Source: Streptomyces sp. NRRL S-87
Lineage (GTDB): Bacteria > Actinomycetota > Actinomycetes > Streptomycetales > Streptomycetaceae
DNA: 60,156 bases
Direction: 5' to 3'
Assembly: GCF_000719335.1 (NCBI RefSeq)
Contig: NZ_JOGB01000043.1
Coordinates: forward strand, 1 to 60,156
Shown piece by piece: positions 35,705 through 44,305 of this stretch. The translations under genes and the position numbers were made by a program. The first letter of the stretch is position 1. The number at the start of each line of letters is the position of its first letter. The notes below the pieces were generated by a model. The model had not been told where the DNA came from, did not search any database, and saw only the letters and a list, made by a program, of their open reading frames with translations.

Positions 35705-36753
35705 CGGTCCTCCTCGGGAGCGGGGGCGGGAGCGGGGGCGGGGGCGGGGGCGGGTGCCGGGCGCCGGGGCTGCGGCCCGGGCCGGCCCCGGTGCCGGAAC
35801 GGCAGCCTGGGATCGACTTCCTGCCCCGCCCACGCCTCCCGAACCCACGCGTGCTCGGGATGATCCCGAATGAGCCACTCCCGCTCGGGGTCCGGTCCGG
35901 CCATGACGTTGAGGTAGTACATGTCGTGCCCGGGCGCGGCGATGGAGGGCCCGTGCCAGCCGTCCGGGATGAGCACCGCGTCGCCGGTGCGCACCTCCGC
36001 GAGCACGTCGGTCCTCCCGGCCGGGGAGGGGCTGACGCGCTGGTAGCCGAGGCCGGGGCTGCCGTCGTGCGGGGCGATCTCGTAGTAGTAGATCTCCTCC
36101 AGCCGGGACTCGTGGCCGGGGTGGCGCTCGTCGTGCTTGTGGGGCGGGTACGAGGACCAGTTCCCGCCGGGGGTGAGGACCTCGACGGCGATGAGCCGGT
36201 CGCAGTCGAACACCCCGGCGGCGGCGAAGTTGTTGACCTGCCGCGAGCACACCCCGGCCCCCCGCAGCTCGACCGGCACCCCGCCGACCGGCCCGTACCG
36301 GGCGGGCAGCACCCGCTCGCACACGGCCCCGGCCAACGCGAACCGCCCCCCGCGCGCGCTCACGATCTCCGCCCGACCGCCCCGCGGCAGGTAGGCGAAG
36401 TCACTGGGCCCGTCGAACACGGAGTCCCGCCCACGCAACGCGAACACGACCTCGCCACCACGGGCCTGGCCGCCCCGGGCCCGGCCACCCCGGGCCCCGC
36501 CACCCCCGGCCCCGCCGGCGTTCGAGGCGCGGGGGTCCGGGCGCGGAGCCCCCGAGGAGGGCGGCGGGGGGGCCGCCCCGGTTTCGGGAAGGGGCGGGGA
36601 GGGGACCGGTTCCGCGCAGCGGACCTCGCAGCCCCCGGCCAGTGGCACCACCACCCACTCGCACTCCCCGGCCTCGTGCACGTACACCTCGCCGGCCCCC
36701 AGCGTCAGCACCCGCAACCGCGCATGCGGCAGCGCATGGTCGACCACGCTCAC
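35701..36753 (-). CDS. iolB: 5-deoxy-glucuronate isomerase
   Basis: A 350-aa cupin-like isomerase converting 5-deoxyglucuronate to 2-deoxy-5-keto-gluconate. Metal-ligand phrase PPHKHDER, EIYYYEI, GYQRV and GDAVLIPDGWHGPS match IolB. GTG 36753 overlaps the iolC stop (GTGA) and has AGGAGG upstream. It is longer than usual (about 270-300 aa) because of a Pro/Gly/Ala/Arg-rich insert at about residues 45-100 and a Pro/Ala repeat tail ([18 protein letters not shown]). These low-complexity parts are probably disordered and may differ between strains. Confidence 0.93.
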   Translation of the reverse strand: MSVVDHALPHARLRVLTLGAGEVYVHEAGECEWVVVPLAGGCEVRCAEPVPSPPLPETGAAPPPPSSGAPRPDPRASNAGGAGGGGARGGRARGGQARGGEVVFALRGRDSVFDGPSDFAYLPRGGRAEIVSARGGRFALAGAVCERVLPARYGPVGGVPVELRGAGVCSRQVNNFAAAGVFDCDRLIAVEVLTPGGNWSSYPPHKHDERHPGHESRLEEIYYYEIAPHDGSPGLGYQRVSPSPAGRTDVLAEVRTGDAVLIPDGWHGPSIAAPGHDMYYLNVMAGPDPEREWLIRDHPEHAWVREAWAGQEVDPRLPFRHRGRPGPQPRRPAPAPAPAPAPAPAPEEDR

Positions 36754-37733
36754 CCCAGCACCTCCTCGATCTCGGAGAGCACCGGCATCGCCGACGAACA
36801 CGCCAGCCGGCCCGCCACGATCGCCCCCGCCGCGTTCCCGTACCGCAGCACCCGCTCCACCGGCCACCCGGCCAGCAACCCGTGGCACAGCGCGCCCCCG
36901 AAGGCGTCCCCGGCCCCGAGCCCGTTCACCACGTCGACCGCGACCGGCGGCACCTCCGTGACCGTGCCGTCGCGGTGGAGCGCGAGGACGCCCTCGGGCC
37001 CCCGCTTGACCACTGCCAGCTCGACGCCCGCCGCCAGCAGGGCGCGGCCCGCGGCCCACGGATCACGTTCGCCCGTGGCCACCGCGCACTCCTCCACGTT
37101 GCCGACGGCCACCGTCGCCAGTCCGAGCGCCCGGGCGTAGAGCTCCGGTACCCGGCTCCGCTCGCCGTCGGCCCAGAGCATCGGCCGCCAGTCCAGGTCG
37201 AACACCGTGACCCCGCCCCGGTCACGGGCCTCCAGCGCCGTGAACGTCGCCCCTCGGCTCGGCTCGGCGCTCAGCCCCGTCCCCGTCATCCAGAACACCC
37301 GCGCCGCCCCGATCGCCTCGAGGTCCAGCTCCTCGGCGCGGATCTCCAGGTCGGGCGCCTTCGGCTCGCGGTAGAAGTAGAGCGGGAACCGGTCCGGCGG
37401 GAAGATCTCGCAGAAGGTGACCGGCGTCGGGTACGCCGCGACCTCCGCCGCCCACCGGTCGTCCACCCCGAACCCCCGCAGCTCGGACCGCAGGTACGCC
37501 CCGAAGGGGTCCGCCCCGGTCCGGGTGACGACCGCGGTCCGGCGGCCCAGTCGGGCGGCGGCCACGGCCACGTTCGCGGGCGAGCCGCCCAGGAACTTCC
37601 CGAACGTCTCCGCCTCGGCGAGCGGCACCCCCGTCACCAGCGGGTACAGGTCGACCCCGATCCGCCCCATGGTGATGACGTCGTACGGCTCGTCGCTCAA
37701 GCCCGTCACCGCCGTTCCTCCGTCGTCCCTCAT
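36750..37733 (-). CDS. iolC: 5-dehydro-2-deoxygluconokinase (PfkB family)
   Basis: A 327-aa sugar kinase. GGSPANVAVAAARLGR (substrate side), WMTGTGLSAEP, and the PfkB signature GLGAGDAFGGAL with catalytic D276 are clear. It phosphorylates 2-deoxy-5-keto-gluconate. ATG 37733 has AGGGGGATT upstream; GTG nine codons later has GGAGG and is an alternative. The stop overlaps iolB by 4 nt. It is divergent from the dehydratase-like gene across only 22 bp, so promoters of the two directions must overlap. Confidence 0.94.
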   Translation of the reverse strand: MRDDGGTAVTGLSDEPYDVITMGRIGVDLYPLVTGVPLAEAETFGKFLGGSPANVAVAAARLGRRTAVVTRTGADPFGAYLRSELRGFGVDDRWAAEVAAYPTPVTFCEIFPPDRFPLYFYREPKAPDLEIRAEELDLEAIGAARVFWMTGTGLSAEPSRGATFTALEARDRGGVTVFDLDWRPMLWADGERSRVPELYARALGLATVAVGNVEECAVATGERDPWAAGRALLAAGVELAVVKRGPEGVLALHRDGTVTEVPPVAVDVVNGLGAGDAFGGALCHGLLAGWPVERVLRYGNAAGAIVAGRLACSSAMPVLSEIEEVLG

Positions 37734-37755
37734 GCAATCCCCCTAAGCTGGCCGC

Positions 37756-38670
37756 ATGACCTCCTCCCCGCCCGCGCCCGCCCGCATTCGGATCGGTTCG
37801 GCCCCGGACTCGTGGGGGGTGTGGTTTCCCGACGACCCCCGGCAGACCGGCTGGGAGCGGTTCCTGGACGAGGTCGCCGAGGCGGGCTACGAGTGGATCG
37901 AACTCGGCCCGTACGGCTACCTGCCGACCGATCCCGAACGGCTGGCGGACGAGACGGGCAAGCGAGGCCTGCGGGTCTCGGCCGGCACCGTCTTCACCGG
38001 ACTCCATCACGGACCCGCCGTATGGGACGGCACCTGGGAGCACGTGTCGCGGATCGCGGCCCTCACCCGGGCCACGGGTGCCCGGCACCTCGTGGTCATC
38101 CCGTCGTTCTGGCGGGACGACAAGAGCGGCGCGGTCCTGGAGGACTCCGTCCTGACCGCGGACCAGTGGCGCGAACTGGCCCGGCAGACCGAGCGGTTGG
38201 GGCGCGAGGTGGGTGACCGGTACGGGCTGCGCATCGTGGTCCACCCGCATGCCGACACGCACATCGACACGCCCGAGAACGTGGCCCGTTTCCTCGACGC
38301 CACCGACCCGGACCTGGTGTCGCTGTGCCTGGACACCGGGCACTACGCGTACTGCGGCGGGGACAGCGTCGAGCTGATCGAGACGTACGGGGAACGGATC
38401 GGCTACCTGCACCTCAAGCAGGTCGACCCGGCCGTACTGGCCGAAGTGCGCGAGCAGCGGGTGCCGTTCGGGCCGGCCGTGGCGCGCGGGGTGATGTGCG
38501 AGCCGCCGCGCGGGGTGCCGGCGCTGGAGCCCGTCCTGGAGGCGGCGGGGCGGCTCGGCACGGAGCTGTTCGCGATCGTCGAGCAGGACATGTACCCGTG
38601 CCCGCCCGAGCAGCCGCTGCCGATCGCCCGCCGCACCCGCGCCTACCTGCGCTCGTGCGGACTGCGCTGA
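37756..38670 (+). CDS. Sugar phosphate isomerase/epimerase, probable inosose dehydratase (IolE-like)
   Basis: A 304-aa TIM-barrel enzyme: [39 protein letters not shown] and [14 protein letters not shown] carry the metal-binding His/Glu/Asp pattern of the xylose-isomerase-like superfamily. In inositol clusters the IolE and IolH families share this fold; IolE dehydrates 2-keto-myo-inositol. Position between iolC and iolG fits the IolE step, but the sequence alone does not settle IolE against IolH or another epimerase, so no symbol is given. Divergent from iolC with a 22-bp gap. Confidence 0.85.
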   Translation: MTSSPPAPARIRIGSAPDSWGVWFPDDPRQTGWERFLDEVAEAGYEWIELGPYGYLPTDPERLADETGKRGLRVSAGTVFTGLHHGPAVWDGTWEHVSRIAALTRATGARHLVVIPSFWRDDKSGAVLEDSVLTADQWRELARQTERLGREVGDRYGLRIVVHPHADTHIDTPENVARFLDATDPDLVSLCLDTGHYAYCGGDSVELIETYGERIGYLHLKQVDPAVLAEVREQRVPFGPAVARGVMCEPPRGVPALEPVLEAAGRLGTELFAIVEQDMYPCPPEQPLPIARRTRAYLRSCGLR

Positions 38671-38761
38671 CCGCAGCGCGGCGGCCCGCCGGGACGGGAC
38701 GACCGCACGCCGCCGGGGCGGTCCCCGGCACCACGACCGCGCGTCACGAGGAGGGGGACCG

Positions 38762-39775
38762 ATGACCCGACCGCTCGGCATCGCCGTGCTCGGCACCGGC
38801 CGGATGGGCGCCGACCACGTACGCCGCATCGACCGGGTGGTCAGCGGCGCCCGCGTGGCGGCCGTGGCCGACCCGGACGGCGAACGGGTCAAGGAGGTCG
38901 CCGCCGGTATCGACGGCTGCGCCGCCTTCACCGACCCCGGGGCCGCCCTCGCGGCGCCGGGGGTCGAGGCCGTGCTGATCGCCTCGCCCGGACCGGCGCA
39001 CGAGGAGGCGCTGCTGGCGGCCTTCGCGCGGGGATTGCCGGTGCTGTGCGAGAAGCCCCTCACCCCGGACGCGGCGGGCGCCCTGCGGGTCATGGAGGCG
39101 GAGCAGCGGGTGGGCCGGCGGCTGGCCCAGGTGGGCTTCATGCGCCGTTACGACGCCGAGTACGAGCAGCTCAAGGCGCTGCTCGACGCCGGTGGGCTGG
39201 GACGGCCGCTGTTCCTGCACTGCCGGCACCGCAACGCCGCGTCACCGTCGTTCTTCACCACCGAGATGCTGATCAACGACTCGGTGGTGCACGAGGTCGA
39301 CGCGGCCCGCTGGCTGCTGGGACAGGAGGTCACCGCCGTCACGGTGCTCTCGCCCGCCTCGTCCTCGCGGGCGCCCGCGGGGTTGCGCGATCCGCAGCTG
39401 GTGCTGCTGGAGACCGCCGGCGGGGTGGTCGTCGACGTGGAGATCTTCGTCAACTGCGGCTTCGGCTACCAGGTGGTGTGCGAGGCCGTGGGCGAGTCGG
39501 GCAGCGCCCGGATCGGGGACGGGCAGTCGATGCTGGTCCAGTCGGGCGGCCGGTGGGGCGGGGAGATCGTGCAGGACTACACGGTCCGGTTCGCCGATGC
39601 GTACGACCGCCAGGTCCGGCGCTGGGTCGAGGCGACCCGCCGGGGCGAGGTGACCGGCCCCAGCGCCTGGGACGGGTACGCGGCGGCCGCGGTGAGCGAG
39701 GCCGGGGTCAGCGCCCAGCGCACCGGCTCCCGTACGCCCGTCGAGCTGGCGCCCCGCCCGGCCTTCTACGCCTGA
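38762..39775 (+). CDS. iolG: Inositol 2-dehydrogenase-like Gfo/Idh/MocA oxidoreductase
   Basis: A 337-aa NAD(P)-dependent dehydrogenase. Rossmann motif VLGTGRMG (9-16), EKP motif at 97-99, and [16 protein letters not shown] with the catalytic Asp/His pair. It should oxidise myo-inositol (or scyllo-inositol or a related sugar) to the 2-ketose, the first step of the pathway. GAGGAGGGGG precedes the ATG. It follows the IolE-like gene by 91 nt on the same strand, so the two are probably co-transcribed. Paralogues with other sugar substrates cannot be excluded. Confidence 0.88.
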   Translation: MTRPLGIAVLGTGRMGADHVRRIDRVVSGARVAAVADPDGERVKEVAAGIDGCAAFTDPGAALAAPGVEAVLIASPGPAHEEALLAAFARGLPVLCEKPLTPDAAGALRVMEAEQRVGRRLAQVGFMRRYDAEYEQLKALLDAGGLGRPLFLHCRHRNAASPSFFTTEMLINDSVVHEVDAARWLLGQEVTAVTVLSPASSSRAPAGLRDPQLVLLETAGGVVVDVEIFVNCGFGYQVVCEAVGESGSARIGDGQSMLVQSGGRWGGEIVQDYTVRFADAYDRQVRRWVEATRRGEVTGPSAWDGYAAAAVSEAGVSAQRTGSRTPVELAPRPAFYA

Positions 39776-39789
39776 CGCCCCGCCCCCGC

Positions 39790-39821
39790 GTCCCCGCCGG
39801 CCGCCCGGCCGGGCGGGGGAC
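39790..39821 (+). terminator. Possible hairpin after iolG
   Basis: An imperfect GTCCCCGCCGGCC/GGCCGGGCGGGGGAC hairpin lies just after the iolG stop. GC-rich sequence makes chance hairpins common, so confidence is low. Confidence 0.4.
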
Positions 39822-39874
39822 GGCCACCTCCCCGCCGGTCGGGGCACCCCTCGCGCCGCCCTGCGTGCCGCTTG

Positions 39875-39901
39875 CGTCACGGCCGTCCCCCGCCCGTGAC
39901 G
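39875..39901. promoter_or_regulatory. Inverted CGTCACGG/CCGTGACG repeat before the small HTH gene
   Basis: CGTCACGG at 39875 and CCGTGACG at 39894 are perfect inverted 8-mers, and a third half-site CCGTCAC lies at 39925. They sit 140-190 bp before the HTH gene and after iolG. They could bind the HTH protein itself or another regulator. Confidence 0.4.
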
Positions 39902-40067
39902 GATGTCCGCATTACGCGGCTCTTCCGTCACAGGGGGCCCACAACGCCTCCCCCGCTTCGATCGGGCTCGTTTCTCCGGGCACAGGCTGAGTGATCGTCA
40001 GCGCCCACGCCCGGCTTCCCCGACGGCCTCCCGGCCGACCCGCGGCGTGGCCAAGGAGGTGCCCTGC

Positions 40068-40268
40068 ATGACCGACCGGAAGCTGTGGTCGTACAAGGAG
40101 ATCGCCGCGCACATCCGGGTCCAGCCCGACACCGTGCGCTCGTACCGCAAGCACGGGCTCCTCCCCGCCCCCGACCACGTCGAGTCGGGCAAGCCGTACT
40201 GGTACGCGGACACGATCCGTGCCTGGGTCGCCCGCCGGCCCGGGAACCGGGGGCGGCGCGAGGAGTGA
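40068..40268 (+). CDS. Small helix-turn-helix DNA-binding protein (MerR/AlpA-like)
   Basis: A 66-aa protein. ATG 40068 is preceded by an excellent AAGGAGGTG, which decides the start; the longer frame to 39903 is not needed. The HTH is in LWSYKEIAAHIRVQPDTVRSYRKHGLLPAPDH, followed by a wing (GKPYWYADTIRAWVARRPG). This layout is like MerR/BldC/AlpA winged domains and excisionase-like proteins, where residues around VRSYRK read DNA. There is no integrase or att site nearby, so a chromosomal regulator is more likely than an excisionase. The target is unknown; the neighbouring iol genes or the inverted repeat upstream are possible. Confidence 0.85.
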   Translation: MTDRKLWSYKEIAAHIRVQPDTVRSYRKHGLLPAPDHVESGKPYWYADTIRAWVARRPGNRGRREE

Positions 40269-40355
40269 CCTCCTCGGCCGCCGACCCCGGCCGCCGGACC
40301 CGGGCACCCCGGGCACGGGCCCCCGGACCGGGGCACCCCGGCCACGGGCCGGGTC

Positions 40356-42830
40356 CTAGCCCACCCGCTCCGGCACCGGGTCGGGTTCGCCCGCGGAGGC
40401 ACCGGGGCCCCCGCCCCCTCGGGCTTCCGCCGAGGCTCCGCCACCGGCCGCACCGGCGGCCACGTCCCCGTCGCCGCCGTCACCGCCGTCAGCCCTGTCG
40501 GCCCCGTCGGCCCCCTCGGCCCCACCGGCGTCCGCCGGGGCGGCGGCGGGGGCGGCGGATCCGCCCTCGCTGAGGCCGAACCGGTCGTGCAGGGCGCGCA
40601 GCGGGCGGGGGGCCCACCAGGTGGCCCGGCCGGTCAGCTTCATCACGGCCGGGACCAGCAGGCTCCGCACCACCATGGCGTCCATGAGCACCGCCAGCGC
40701 GATCCCCAGGCCCAGCATCTTGGTGTTGGTCACGCGCGAGGTGCCGATGGCCACCATCACCACGGCCAGGATCACGGCTGCGGCGGTGATGAGGCCGCCC
40801 GTCTTGGCCAGCCCCGTGCGGACGGCCCGCTCGTGGTCGCCGGTGTGCTCGTACTCCTCCTTGATGCGGGATATGAGGAACACCCCGTAGTCCATCGAGA
40901 GTCCGAAGGCGATGCAGAACATCAGCACCGGCAGGGTGGTCTCGATGTCACCGGTGGAGGTGAACCCGAGCGCCCCGGACAGGTGGCCCTCCTGGAAGAC
41001 CCAGACCAGCGCCCCGAACATCGCCGTCAGGCTGAGGGCGTTGAGGAGCACCGCCTGGAGCGGGATGAGCACGCTGCCGGTGAGCAGGAACACCAGCAGC
41101 AGGGTGGCCACCACGATGAGGGCCGCCGCCTTCGGCAGCTCCCGGGCTATCGCGTGCTTGCCGTCCTCCAGCCGGGCCGCCTGGCCGGCGACGGAGGTCT
41201 TGAAGGGCGCGTCGACCTTGCGGACCTCGCCGACCAGGTGCTGCGCCTCGGGGCCGACGCCCTCGCCCTCGGGCAGCACGCTGAAGTAGGCGTACTGGCC
41301 GGCCCGCACCGGTCCGTCGGTGCGCACCACGCCCGGCAGGCCGGCGAGGCGGCCGCGGTAGGCCTCGTACTGGGCGGGGGTCGCGGGTCCCTCGGCGAGG
41401 ACCACGAGTCCGCCGCCTGGGCTGCCGGGGAAGTCCTCGCGGATGTGCTGCTGCACCACGTGCGACTCGGCGGTGGCGGGGAGCTGCCGGTCGTCGACCG
41501 TGCCGAACTTGACGCCGAGGAACGGCGCTCCGAGGAGCAGCAGGCCGGCGGTGGTGAGCACTGCGAACACGGGTGCCCGGCGCATCACCAGGGCGGCGGC
41601 CCGCAGCCAGCCCCGGCTGCCGTCCCGGGTGTCGGCCGCGGTGTCGGCCGTCCGGCCACGGCGCCACAGCCGGCGCAGGTCCCAGGAGTTGACCCGGTGG
41701 CCCAGCAGGACCAGCGCCGCCGGGAGCAGGGTGAGCGCGGCGGCCGCGGCGAGCAGGACCACCGCGACACCCGCGTAGGCGAAGGAGCGCAGGAAGTACA
41801 TGGGGAAGAACGCCATGGCCGACAGGGAGACCGCGACGGTCAGCGCCGAGAAGAGCACCGTGCGCCCGGCGGTGCGCAGGGTGGTGCCGACGGCCGCGAG
41901 CGGCTCGTGTCCGGCGGCCAGCTCCTCGCGGAAGCGGCGCACGATGAACAGGGCGTAGTCGATGGCGAGTCCGAGGCCGAGCGCGGTGGTCAGGTTCTGG
42001 GCGAAGACCGACACGTCGGTGATCTCGGTGAGTCCGCGGAGCACCGCGTTGGTGCCGAGGATGGCGACCAGGCCGATGCCGAGCGGCAGGACGGCGGCGA
42101 CGGCGCTGCCGAAGACCAGGACGAGCAGCACGAGGGTGATCGGGAGGGCGATCAGCTCGGCGGTGAACAGGTCTTCCTGGATGGTGGTGGTCACCTCGCG
42201 CTGGACCGCCACGGGTCCGCCGAGCGAGACCGTGACCGGCCCGTGCGCCCCCCGGTAGTGGGGGGCTATCCGGTCGAGGGTCTTGATGTGCTCCTTCTCC
42301 TCGCCCTGGACGCGGGCGGCGATGAGCGCCTGGTGCCCGTCCGTCGCGCGCAGCGCGGGCGACTTGGTGCGCCAGTACGAGCCGACGCCGGTGATCCCTG
42401 GTTCGGCGGCCAGGCGCGCGGTCAGCCGCTCGGCCTCGGCCGCCACGGCCGGGTCGTCCACCCCGGCCGCGCCCGCGTCGACGAGCAGGAGGAGGTTGGG
42501 CTGGCTGGCCGGGAACTCCCGCTCCAGGGCCTTGGTGGCGTACGTGGAGCTCGCGTCGGGGTCCTCCCAGCCGCCGCTGCCCATGCGCTCGGCGACCCCG
42601 CCCCCCGCGAAGACGGCGAGGACGGTGACCACGAGCGCGGCCAGCAGCGTGAACCGCGGCCGGGCGGTGACGAACCGCGTCCAGCGGCCCGGACCGGTCC
42701 CCCCGGCACCGGTGCCGCCGTGCCGACCGGCCGTACCGCCCGGCCGCGCGGCCTTGCCCCCGGGTACCCCGGGGCCGCCGGGCCCGCGGGCTCCGTCCAC
42801 CCCCGACAGCGGATTCTTGACTTCGGACAT
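40356..42830 (-). CDS. MmpL/RND-family membrane transporter
   Basis: An 824-aa transporter with the expected architecture: N-terminal TM (ARPRFTLLAALVVTVLAVFAG), a large extracytoplasmic loop, six-TM block (AVLPLGIGLVAILGTNAVLRGLTE..., GLGLAIDYALFIVRR), second loop, and a second TM block with FGLSMDYGVFLISRIKEEYE. The two DYA/DYG-containing helices are the proton-relay hallmark of MmpL proteins. It probably exports a lipid, drug or hydrophobic compound. The C-terminus is Gly/Ala/Asp-rich and low complexity. It is divergent from a TetR regulator across 175 bp containing two probable operators, so export is likely induced by a ligand of that regulator. Confidence 0.94.
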   Translation of the reverse strand: MSEVKNPLSGVDGARGPGGPGVPGGKAARPGGTAGRHGGTGAGGTGPGRWTRFVTARPRFTLLAALVVTVLAVFAGGGVAERMGSGGWEDPDASSTYATKALEREFPASQPNLLLLVDAGAAGVDDPAVAAEAERLTARLAAEPGITGVGSYWRTKSPALRATDGHQALIAARVQGEEKEHIKTLDRIAPHYRGAHGPVTVSLGGPVAVQREVTTTIQEDLFTAELIALPITLVLLVLVFGSAVAAVLPLGIGLVAILGTNAVLRGLTEITDVSVFAQNLTTALGLGLAIDYALFIVRRFREELAAGHEPLAAVGTTLRTAGRTVLFSALTVAVSLSAMAFFPMYFLRSFAYAGVAVVLLAAAAALTLLPAALVLLGHRVNSWDLRRLWRRGRTADTAADTRDGSRGWLRAAALVMRRAPVFAVLTTAGLLLLGAPFLGVKFGTVDDRQLPATAESHVVQQHIREDFPGSPGGGLVVLAEGPATPAQYEAYRGRLAGLPGVVRTDGPVRAGQYAYFSVLPEGEGVGPEAQHLVGEVRKVDAPFKTSVAGQAARLEDGKHAIARELPKAAALIVVATLLLVFLLTGSVLIPLQAVLLNALSLTAMFGALVWVFQEGHLSGALGFTSTGDIETTLPVLMFCIAFGLSMDYGVFLISRIKEEYEHTGDHERAVRTGLAKTGGLITAAAVILAVVMVAIGTSRVTNTKMLGLGIALAVLMDAMVVRSLLVPAVMKLTGRATWWAPRPLRALHDRFGLSEGGSAAPAAAPADAGGAEGADGADRADGGDGGDGDVAAGAAGGGASAEARGGGGPGASAGEPDPVPERVG

Positions 42831-42919
42831 GCCTCGGTGTCCCCTTCACCTGACCCGCTGCCACGGGTCGACCGTTGCCGTCGTCCACCACCGTCGAGAA
42901 CCACGAGAGCCGTAGACTG

Positions 42920-42977
42920 GCAAACACGAGAGATCGCTCGCGTTCCCCAAGAATGCGAGCGACCACTCGCGTTTGTC
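42920..42977. promoter_or_regulatory. Two TetR-type operators between mmpL-like and tetR-like genes
   Basis: Left element 42920-42941 (GCAAACACGAGAGATCGCTCGC) and right element 42955-42977 form a long inverted repeat with about 18 matching positions. Each contains a short palindrome of the form CGAG, six bases, CTCG. On the minus strand TTGACA (42974-42979) overlaps the right element and could be the -35 of the mmpL promoter. Binding here would repress both directions. Confidence 0.75.
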
Positions 42978-43005
42978 AATCGCCCCCGGGAAGGAGAGGG
43001 ACCGA

Positions 43006-43671
43006 GTGCCGAAGTCGCCGGAAGCCGCGAGCGCCGGACCGACCGAAGCGTCGGCCGCACCGCGCCGCCGCCAGGCCCGCGGAGAGCGCCGCGTCGCGCA
43101 GCTGCTGGAGGCCGCCGCGGGCGTGTTCTGCCGCAACGGCTACGCCGCCGCGAGCACGAACGCCATCGCCCGCGAGGCGGGCGTGTCACCGGGCACGCTC
43201 TACCAGTTCTTCCCGAACAAGGAAGCCATCGCCGTCCAGCTGGGCGACACGCTGCTCCACAAGGCGTACGAGACGCACGGCCAGGCGTTCCAGCCCGAGA
43301 ACCTCCAGCTCCCCCTCCCCCGGATGCTGGACGCCGTCATCGACCCCGTGATCGCCTTCCAGTGCGAGAACCCGGCCCTGTGGGCCCTCATGCACGGCTC
43401 CGGCATCCCCGGCCACATCGACGCGGAGCACAAGGCCTTCCACGAGACGCTCCAGCTGCGCGTCGAGGGCGCCCTGAGCACCTTCGCCCCCGACCTGACC
43501 CCGGCCGAGCGGGCACGGACGGCCAACATGGTCCTGTCGATCTTCAAGTCGGCCCTGGACCTGATCCTCACGACCGAGGGTGACGAGCGGGCCGCCTACA
43601 TCGCCGAGCTGAAGACCGTCCTGCTGCGCTACCTGGAGCCCCTGGTCACCGTCCACCCCGCGACCTCCTGA
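43006..43671 (+). CDS. TetR-family transcriptional regulator
   Basis: About 221 aa from GTG 43006 with AGGAG upstream. A disordered Ala/Pro N-terminus is followed by the TetR DNA-binding domain: RVAQLLEAAAGVFCRNGYAAASTNAIAREAGVSPGTLYQFFPNKEAI, including the canonical HTH and GTLYQFF. The C-terminal helical ligand-binding region ends LKTVLLRYLEPLV. It is divergent from the MmpL exporter, and the intergenic palindromes fit auto- and cross-repression. The ligand is probably a transported or toxic hydrophobic compound. Confidence 0.94.
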   Translation: MPKSPEAASAGPTEASAAPRRRQARGERRVAQLLEAAAGVFCRNGYAAASTNAIAREAGVSPGTLYQFFPNKEAIAVQLGDTLLHKAYETHGQAFQPENLQLPLPRMLDAVIDPVIAFQCENPALWALMHGSGIPGHIDAEHKAFHETLQLRVEGALSTFAPDLTPAERARTANMVLSIFKSALDLILTTEGDERAAYIAELKTVLLRYLEPLVTVHPATS

Positions 43672-43761
43672 CCACCCCGGCCGGCCCCGGCGGCCCCGAC
43701 GGGCAGCCGGGGCCGACGCACGCCCCCGCACGAACCACCCGGGCGGAGACGGGTCGCCTTC

Positions 43762-43778
43762 ATACCCCCTAGGGGTAT
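43762..43778. promoter_or_regulatory. CsoR-type copper operator
   Basis: ATACCCC, three bases, GGGGTAT: an inverted repeat like the known actinobacterial CsoR copper-sensor operator. It overlaps TATAGT (43776-43781), a likely -10, about 107 bp before the copZ start. CsoR would repress the copper genes until copper binds it. No csoR gene is adjacent. Confidence 0.8.
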
Positions 43779-43884
43779 AGTGTGCGTACGTGGCGGGGGA
43801 CCGTGGAGGAATCCACGGGCTTCCGGCGCCCGATCGCGCACGCCCGGCAGGCGCGCCTTCAGAACCCTCGAAGAGGAGAACGAC

Positions 43885-44190
43885 ATGACCGCCGAGACGG
43901 AAACCCAGCCCACCGCCGGCTCCTGCTGCTCCAGCACCGGCTCCTGCCACGGCGGCGCGGCCGACGCCGTCGAGGTCGGCGTGACCACCGTCTACAAGGT
44001 GTCCGGCATGACCTGCGGCCACTGCGAGGGCGCCGTGACCGCCGAGGTCTCCGCCCTCCCCGGCGTCACCTCCGTCAAGGCCGTCGCCGCCACCGGCGAG
44101 GTCACCGTGGTCTCCACCACCGCCCTCGACGCCGAGGCCGTCCGCGCCGCCGTGGACGAGGCCGGCTACGAGCTCGTCGGCCGCGCCTGA
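43885..44190 (+). CDS. copZ: Copper chaperone with HMA domain
   Basis: A 101-aa protein with a heavy-metal-associated domain: SGMTCGHC with C44 and C47 binding Cu(I), then the usual betaalphabeta fold to residue 101. Unusually for CopZ it has an N-terminal tail with three or four Cys ([14 protein letters not shown]14, C15, C21), possibly extra metal ligands. GAGGAGAACGAC precedes the ATG. It is upstream of the CopA-like pump in one operon and behind a CsoR-type operator, so it hands copper to the ATPase. Confidence 0.93.
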   Translation: MTAETETQPTAGSCCSSTGSCHGGAADAVEVGVTTVYKVSGMTCGHCEGAVTAEVSALPGVTSVKAVAATGEVTVVSTTALDAEAVRAAVDEAGYELVGRA

Positions 44191-44305
44191 CACCGGGCGG
44201 TACGCAGGACCCGCGGGCCCCGGCCCGTACGCAGGACCACTGCCGGGCCGTGCCGGCCAGCTGATACTGGACCCGCACGGGCCGGCCCTCCCCTTGGAGC
44301 CGGAC

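Noticed and set aside
40068..40268. Excisionase or mobile-element marker
   Set aside because: The HTH resembles AlpA/Xis proteins, but there is no integrase, att-like repeat or phage gene. tRNA-Arg at 24799 also shows no 3' duplication that I could see.
40587..43583. 998-codon plus-strand frame opposite the MmpL transporter
   Set aside because: Its product shows no recognisable fold, while the minus strand carries the MmpL membrane topology and motifs.
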